From Verrucomicrobiia bacterium (lineage in GTDB: Bacteria; Verrucomicrobiota; Verrucomicrobiia; JABWAM01): a stretch of 11,307 nucleotides of DNA. The notes under the pieces are model-generated. The model worked only from the letters and a program-made list of their open reading frames with translations, was not told the DNA's origin and ran no database searches. The stretch spans positions 1-11,307 of the forward strand of contig JABWAM010000058.1 of the NCBI GenBank assembly GCA_013360985.1, in the 5' to 3' direction. Position numbers and translations under genes: made by a program. Positions 7,298 through 11,307 of this stretch are shown here, in pieces; position 1 is the stretch's first letter; every line of letters begins with the position of its first letter.

Positions 7298-9096
7298 GCG
7301 TAAATGCTCTCCAGGGCGTGCAGTTCCTCGCGGGCCTGGCCGCGGGGCGTCAAGGCCGGACGCAGCGGCAGCACCCGCCCTTCGAAGTTGGTGATCGTGC
7401 CGTCGCGCTCGCTCCAGACGGTGGTCGGGAGGAGCACGTCCGCGAACTCGGTGAGGCGGGAGACGTAGGCGGCCTGAACCACCAGGAACTCCATCGAATG
7501 GAGAAGCCCGGCGACGGCGCGATCGTGGAGGATGCCCGCGCCGCCGGTCGGCTCGTCGGCGGCGCAGACGTGAAGCGCGCGCACGGGGGCGGTCGTCAAC
7601 CAGTGAGAGAGGTTGTCCACCGCCTCGATACCCGCCGCCGCGAGGGCGAGGGCATTCGTCGTGGAGGGCAACGCGACGACGGTCGGCCCGCAATCGGGTT
7701 CGAAGATCGCCAAAAGCTGCTCCATGGCGGCGATGCCGGGCGAGGTCATCGCGTGAGGCCCGTAGACGAGCACGGGCCGCCGGCAGCCTCGGAGGACTTC
7801 GGCGACGCGCTTCCAAAACGCGCTCTCGAATCCGATCATCCGGGAGGAGATGTCGGCGTGGGCGTCGAGATCGCTGGGGCGCACGTTGAGCAGGACGAGC
7901 TTCGCGCCGCGCTTGCGCGCGGCGACGCGAATTCGCGCGGCGACAACGCCCTGCAGGCGGGCGGGATCGGCGCCGAGCAGGATGACTGCGTCGGCCTCGT
8001 CGATCCGCGCGAAGGCTTCGGGGGCGAAGTCCGGCTCGCCGCACATCGCCGCCTCGTTCTGCGCGACATACATGCCGACGCGCCCGATGCCCGAGCGAAA
8101 CTTCGCGAGGATCCGCGCCGCCTCATTCGTAAGGCGCCCGGAGACGAGAAGGCTCTTCTCCCGGGGCGCCAGGCGCGCCGTGGCCGCGCGGATCGCGGCA
8201 ATCGCTTCCTCCCAGGGAGCGGGCGCGAGTTTTCCCTTTGTGCGGATCATCGGCTCGAGGAGGCGTTCGCGCGGGACCGCCCAGGTCTCGTATCTCCCAC
8301 GAACGCAGAGGTGTCCGCGATTGACGGGAGAATCCTGGTCGCCGAATACGTCCACGACGCGGTTGTCCGTCGTATAGACGACGAGGCCGCAGCCGACCGG
8401 GCACTCCGCGCAGGTCGTGCGGACTTGGACGCATTTCTTGAGCGCGCCGTGAAAGGCGGCGTCCTTGTCGAAGAGGGCGCCGGTGGGACAGGCGGAGACG
8501 CAGGCGCCGCAGTTCGTGCAGGTCGTGGAGGCGCCGAACGTTGTGTTGAGGTCCACGATGATCTGGCTCTTGACGCCGCGGTTGCCGAGGTCGAGGGTGT
8601 GCGCGCCTTCGATCTCGTCGCAGACGCGGACGCAACGGGTGCAGAGGATGCAGCGGTTGTGGTCCAGGCCCAGATATTTCCCGCTGAGGTCCACGGGGAA
8701 GGCGGGATACAGGTAGGGGTAGCGGATGCCGTCAATGCCGAACTTGTACCCGCTCATCTGAAGCTCGCAATCCCCCTTGTTCATCGGGCAGATGGGGCAG
8801 ATGTGGTTGCGTTCGCTGAAGAGAAGCTCGAGCGTGAGCTTGCGCAAGTGATCGAGGCGCTCGTTCTTCGTGACGACGACGCTCCCGTCGGTGGCGGGCG
8901 TGGCGCAGGAAGGGATCGGCTTCGGGATGCCGCCGACCTCGACGATGCACATGCGGCAGCCGCCCCAGGGGGAGACCTCCTTCATGAAGCAGAGCGTCGG
9001 GATCTCGATCCCGTTCGCCTGGGCGATCTCGAGGATGGTTTGTCCCGCGGCGCCGGCGCAGGTCTTTCCGTCAATGGTCAGTGTGAGCGTCTTCAT
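7294..9096 (-). CDS. HoxU/NuoG-like iron-sulfur subunit with molybdopterin-oxidoreductase-like domain
   Basis: A 600-residue electron-wire subunit linking the hydrogenase module to the flavin subunit. Domains in order: plant-type [2Fe-2S] (Cys36, 47, 50, 64); a His-Cys3 [4Fe-4S] site in ERNHICPICPMNKGDCELQ (His98, Cys100, 103, 110), whose spacing is of the HoxU type; two ferredoxin [4Fe-4S] sites (Cys149/152/155/159 and Cys193/196/199/203); then a molybdopterin-oxidoreductase-type [4Fe-4S] (Cys229, 232, 236, 264) followed by about 335 residues of the corresponding domain. HoxU itself ends before this last part (about 240 residues), so the protein resembles NuoG more in length. The C-terminal domain is short and probably carries no molybdenum, as in NuoG. 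The start at 9096 overlaps the stop of the flavin subunit as ATGA and begins directly with the ferredoxin domain; longer in-frame starts intrude on the neighbour. The end overlaps the small-subunit start, again as ATGA. Confidence 0.93.
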   Translation of the reverse strand: MKTLTLTIDGKTCAGAAGQTILEIAQANGIEIPTLCFMKEVSPWGGCRMCIVEVGGIPKPIPSCATPATDGSVVVTKNERLDHLRKLTLELLFSERNHICPICPMNKGDCELQMSGYKFGIDGIRYPYLYPAFPVDLSGKYLGLDHNRCILCTRCVRVCDEIEGAHTLDLGNRGVKSQIIVDLNTTFGASTTCTNCGACVSACPTGALFDKDAAFHGALKKCVQVRTTCAECPVGCGLVVYTTDNRVVDVFGDQDSPVNRGHLCVRGRYETWAVPRERLLEPMIRTKGKLAPAPWEEAIAAIRAATARLAPREKSLLVSGRLTNEAARILAKFRSGIGRVGMYVAQNEAAMCGEPDFAPEAFARIDEADAVILLGADPARLQGVVAARIRVAARKRGAKLVLLNVRPSDLDAHADISSRMIGFESAFWKRVAEVLRGCRRPVLVYGPHAMTSPGIAAMEQLLAIFEPDCGPTVVALPSTTNALALAAAGIEAVDNLSHWLTTAPVRALHVCAADEPTGGAGILHDRAVAGLLHSMEFLVVQAAYVSRLTEFADVLLPTTVWSERDGTITNFEGRVLPLRPALTPRGQAREELHALESIYA

Positions 9097-10907
9097 GCGT
9101 TCACCGGGATTCCCGGAGAGGTTTTCTTCACCGCATCGAACTTGCAGACGTCGAAGCACGCGCCGCAGTGGATGCATTTCTCCTGATGGATGAAGAACTT
9201 TTTCTGCGAGCCGATTCGCGCGATGGTCTGCACGGGACACGCGCGGGAACAGAGGGAGCAGCCCGTGCAGAGGGGCTCGTCAATTTCGAAATGGAGGAGG
9301 TCGCGGCAGGCGCGCGCGGGGCAGCGCTTTTCGAGAATGTGCGCCTCGTACTCGTGGCGGAAGTACTTGAGGGTGGTAAGGACCGGGTTGGGCGCGGTCT
9401 GCCCGAGGCCGCAGAGGCTCGCGGTCTTGACCATGGCGGCGAGGTCTTCGAGCTTCTGGAGGTCTTCGGGTTCGCCCTGGCCGCGGCAGATGCGCTCGAG
9501 GATGAGGAGCATCTGGCGCGTGCCGACGCGGCAGGGAGGACACTTGCCGCACGATTCGTCGCAGCAGAACTCCATGAAGAAACGCGCGAAGTCCACCATG
9601 CAGGAATCTTCGTCCACGACCACCATGCCGCCCGAGCCCATGATCGAGCCGAGCTTCTGGAGGGACTCGTACTCGACGGGGGTATCGAGGAACTGTTCGG
9701 GGATCACGCCGCCGGAGGGGCCGCCGGTTTGGACGGCCTTGAGTTTTTTTCCGTTGGGAATGCCGCCGCCAACTTCGTAGACCATCTCGCGAAGGGTGGT
9801 GCCGAAGGGGAGCTCGGCGACGCCGGTGTTGTTGATCTTGCCGGCGAGGCAGAAGACCTTGGTCCCCTTGGTCTTCTCCGTGCCGATGGAAGCGAACCAT
9901 GGGGCGCCCCTGAGGATGATGGGGCGGATTGTCGCCCAGGTCTCGACGTTGTTGATGTTCGTGGGCTTGCCCCAGAGGCCGCGTTGCGCCGGGAAGGGAG
10001 GGCGTGGCGAGGGCTGGCCGCGATGCCCCTCGACACTGCGCATGAGGGCGGTCTCCTCGCCGCAGACGAAGGCGCCCGCGCCGATCCGGACTTCGAGATC
10101 AAAGTCGAATCCGGTCTCGAAGAGGTTTTTCCCGAGGAGGCCGTATTTGTAGGCCTGCTCGATGGCGATGTGGAGGCGTTTCACGGCGAGGCCGTACTCC
10201 GCGCGGATGTAGATGTAGCCCTGGTTGGCGCCCATCGCATAGGCGCCGATCGCCATGCCCTCGATCACGCTGTGGGGATCGCCCTCGAGGACGGAACGGT
10301 TCATGAACGCGCCGGGATCGCCCTCGTCGGCGTTGCAGACGACGTATTTCGGCGTCGCCGGCGACTTGCGCATCAACCCCCACTTGCGGCCCGTGGGGAA
10401 TCCGGCGCCGCCGCGTCCGCGGAGACCGCTTTTCTCGATTTCCGCGATGACTTCCTCGGGCTTCATTTCGGTGAGGACCTTGCCGAGGGCCAGGTAGCCG
10501 TCGCGCGCGATGTATTCTTCGATCTTCTCGGGATCGATGATCCCGCAGTTGTCGCGCACGATGCGGATCTGGCGGTTGAAGAAGGTGAAATCCGCCTGCG
10601 TCTTGACGAGTTGTTGGGTCTCGGGATCGCTGGGCAGCAGCTTCTCGAAACGGCGGCCTTTGAGGAGATGCTCCTCGACGAGCTGCGGGATCTCGGGGGC
10701 CTTGACGTTTTTGTAGAAGGCGCCGTCAGGATGGACCATCGAGACGGGGCCGAGGTCGCAGCGGCCCATGCAGCCGGTCTCAATGACCTCCACCTCGTTG
10801 CCGAGGCCGCGCTTGCGAATCTCCTCGAGGAGCGCGTCGCGCGTCTGAAAACTCCCGGCGCTCGTGCAGCCGGTGCCGGTGCAGACGAGGATGTGCGTGC
10901 GTTTCAT
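9093..10907 (-). CDS. NuoF/HydB-type NAD(H)- and FMN-binding flavoprotein with extra iron-sulfur domains
   Basis: A 604-residue diaphorase subunit that exchanges electrons with NAD(H). Residues 1-90 form a thioredoxin-like [2Fe-2S] domain (Cys9, Cys14, Cys46, Cys50). The FMN/NAD core follows, with GLRGRGGAGFPTGRKW (161-176) and NADEGDPGAF (192-201). An SLBB-like stretch comes next, then the NuoF [4Fe-4S] site CGKCPPCRVGT (Cys453, 456, 459) with distal Cys499. The C-terminal about 65 residues add two ferredoxin [4Fe-4S] clusters (Cys547/550/553/557 and Cys578/581/584/588). This C-terminal addition is absent from respiratory NuoF and typical of HydB/HndC proteins from trimeric or tetrameric electron-bifurcating hydrogenases. 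The start at 10907 overlaps the upstream stop as ATGA, with AAGG and AAGGA just before it. A bifurcating role is inference from architecture; NAD(H) use is well supported. Confidence 0.95.
   Translation of the reverse strand: MKRTHILVCTGTGCTSAGSFQTRDALLEEIRKRGLGNEVEVIETGCMGRCDLGPVSMVHPDGAFYKNVKAPEIPQLVEEHLLKGRRFEKLLPSDPETQQLVKTQADFTFFNRQIRIVRDNCGIIDPEKIEEYIARDGYLALGKVLTEMKPEEVIAEIEKSGLRGRGGAGFPTGRKWGLMRKSPATPKYVVCNADEGDPGAFMNRSVLEGDPHSVIEGMAIGAYAMGANQGYIYIRAEYGLAVKRLHIAIEQAYKYGLLGKNLFETGFDFDLEVRIGAGAFVCGEETALMRSVEGHRGQPSPRPPFPAQRGLWGKPTNINNVETWATIRPIILRGAPWFASIGTEKTKGTKVFCLAGKINNTGVAELPFGTTLREMVYEVGGGIPNGKKLKAVQTGGPSGGVIPEQFLDTPVEYESLQKLGSIMGSGGMVVVDEDSCMVDFARFFMEFCCDESCGKCPPCRVGTRQMLLILERICRGQGEPEDLQKLEDLAAMVKTASLCGLGQTAPNPVLTTLKYFRHEYEAHILEKRCPARACRDLLHFEIDEPLCTGCSLCSRACPVQTIARIGSQKKFFIHQEKCIHCGACFDVCKFDAVKKTSPGIPVNA
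9104..9116 (-). promoter_or_regulatory. Possible small hairpin before the NuoG-like start codon
   Basis: In the mRNA, CCGGG-AAU-CCCGG can pair as a 5-bp stem with a 3-base loop, ending 7 bases before the ATG at 9096 and lying within the last codons of the flavin-subunit gene. Its 3' arm overlaps the only Shine-Dalgarno-like bases (GGTGA). It could make translation of the downstream gene depend on ribosomes finishing the upstream one. It is short and may be chance in GC-rich DNA. Confidence 0.25.
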
Positions 10908-11269
10908 TCCTTCACCTTGCCTACGGCGAGACCTTCGACGATCTTGCCCTTCTCGAGGTGTTCGGTGACGATCTTGCGCGCGTCGGCGGCGTTGACCTTC
11001 GCGTAGGTGACCTGTTCGCCGCTCGCCTCCTCGACGCGGATGATCGGCTCGGCGTCCACGAGGCCGATCTCGCCCGTGATGGCGACTTCGACATCGTCGA
11101 GGCCGCGTTTGTCGATTTCGTCGAGCATCGTCGTCATGATGTCGCGGGCGCCGGCGGCGATGCCGGAGGTGCCCATGCTGAAGACAACGCGGTATTTCTT
11201 GTGGCCCTCGCGCAGCGAGACCTGCCGCTGGGCCTTTTCCTTGAGTTTCTTGAGTTCGTCGAGGTTCAT
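10904..11269 (-). CDS. hndB: HndB-like thioredoxin-fold ferredoxin-family protein lacking all cysteines
   Basis: A 121-residue cytoplasmic protein of the (2Fe-2S) ferredoxin thioredoxin-fold group that often sits just before NuoF/HydB in hydrogenase operons. Family features are the charged N-terminal helix (LDELKKLKEKAQ), a VVFSMGTSGIAAGAR segment (about 28-42), ITGEIGLVDAEPIIRVE (about 64-80), a VTYAKV strand and a VTEHL C-terminal helix. As I recall the cluster-binding members, Cys occupies the positions held here by Ser35, Glu67 and Val71. This protein has no cysteine at all and so cannot bind the usual [2Fe-2S] cluster; a structural or assembly role in the complex is more likely. The ATG at 11269 overlaps an apparent upstream stop, and its own stop overlaps the next start, both as ATGA. 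No ribosome binding site is visible at the start. Confidence 0.85.
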   Translation of the reverse strand: MNLDELKKLKEKAQRQVSLREGHKKYRVVFSMGTSGIAAGARDIMTTMLDEIDKRGLDDVEVAITGEIGLVDAEPIIRVEEASGEQVTYAKVNAADARKIVTEHLEKGKIVEGLAVGKVKE

Positions 11270-11307
11270 GCGAATTCGGGGAGGTAGAGATCGGTGAGGG
11301 AATCGAA
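11266..11307 (-). CDS. 3' end of an unidentified upstream gene of the hydrogenase operon (partial)
   Basis: Reading in from the right edge, one frame gives FDSLTDLYLPEFA followed by TGA that overlaps the HndB-like ATG as ATGA. That is the junction type seen at the next three junctions of this operon. Only 13 codons are visible, too few to name the protein. In related operons a NuoE/HydC subunit or an ATP-binding (HATPase-type) protein occupies this place. Because the frame is short and open by chance in part, this call rests mainly on the matching overlap. Confidence 0.45.
   Translation of the reverse strand, partial: FDSLTDLYLPEFA

Noticed and set aside
7298..8044. Upstream open extension of the small-subunit frame
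   Set aside because: It lies over the NuoG-like gene, reads as arginine/alanine/proline-rich low-quality protein, and the hydrogenase small-subunit family begins at the ATG at 7297.
7294..9096. NuoG-like subunit as an [FeFe]-hydrogenase HydA
   Set aside because: The C-terminal part lacks H-cluster cysteine motifs and has a MopB-type [4Fe-4S] site; NiFe subunits follow in the operon.
7318..9186. Very long plus-strand open frame (622 codons) opposite the NuoG-like gene
   Set aside because: Antisense shadow with low-complexity composition and no recognisable domain; the minus strand has all cluster motifs.
9168..11006. Very long plus-strand open frame (612 codons) opposite the NuoF gene
   Set aside because: It is the antisense shadow of a GC-rich gene: Ala/Glu/Asp/Leu-heavy, with no motif, while the minus strand carries clear NuoF signatures.

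Overview
This window is GC-rich bacterial DNA with two unrelated gene groups. No rRNA, tRNA, insertion sequence, CRISPR array or phage gene was seen. The hydrogenase points to an anaerobic or facultatively fermentative bacterium. The left half, a pair of secreted propeller-like proteins beside a divergent AraC regulator, recalls the Verrucomicrobiota/Lentisphaerota style of genome, but this taxonomic guess is weak.

Left part (3-5232). Two consecutive minus-strand genes encode large exported proteins of about 700 residues. They are clear paralogues of each other, rich in beta-propeller-like phrases, and of unknown function. A plus-strand AraC-family regulator diverges from them across only about 40 bases, so it is the obvious candidate regulator of the pair. 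It ends convergently with the hydrogenase operon, 63 bases away.

Right part (5296-11307). A minus-strand operon encodes a cytoplasmic multisubunit [NiFe]-hydrogenase. In transcription order it holds: the tail of an unidentified gene entering from the right edge; a small HndB-like thioredoxin-fold protein with no cysteines; a NuoF/HydB-type flavoprotein with an N-terminal [2Fe-2S] domain and a C-terminal 2x[4Fe-4S] domain; a HoxU/NuoG-type iron-sulfur subunit with an added molybdopterin-oxidoreductase-like domain; the hydrogenase small subunit (HoxY type); and the large subunit (HoxH type). All junctions except the last are 4-base ATGA stop/start overlaps, so translation is probably coupled.

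How the genes work together (inference). H2 would be handled at the NiFe site of the large subunit. Electrons would pass through the [4Fe-4S] cluster of the small subunit and the cluster chain of the NuoG-like subunit to the FMN/NAD site of the NuoF-like subunit. The two C-terminal ferredoxin clusters on NuoF are a hallmark of electron-bifurcating HydABC-type enzymes. The machine may therefore couple H2 to both NAD(H) and ferredoxin, as in HydABCSL hydrogenases, rather than being a simple NAD-reducing Hox enzyme. No NuoE/HydC subunit, maturation gene or hydrogenase endopeptidase is visible; some may lie beyond the right edge.
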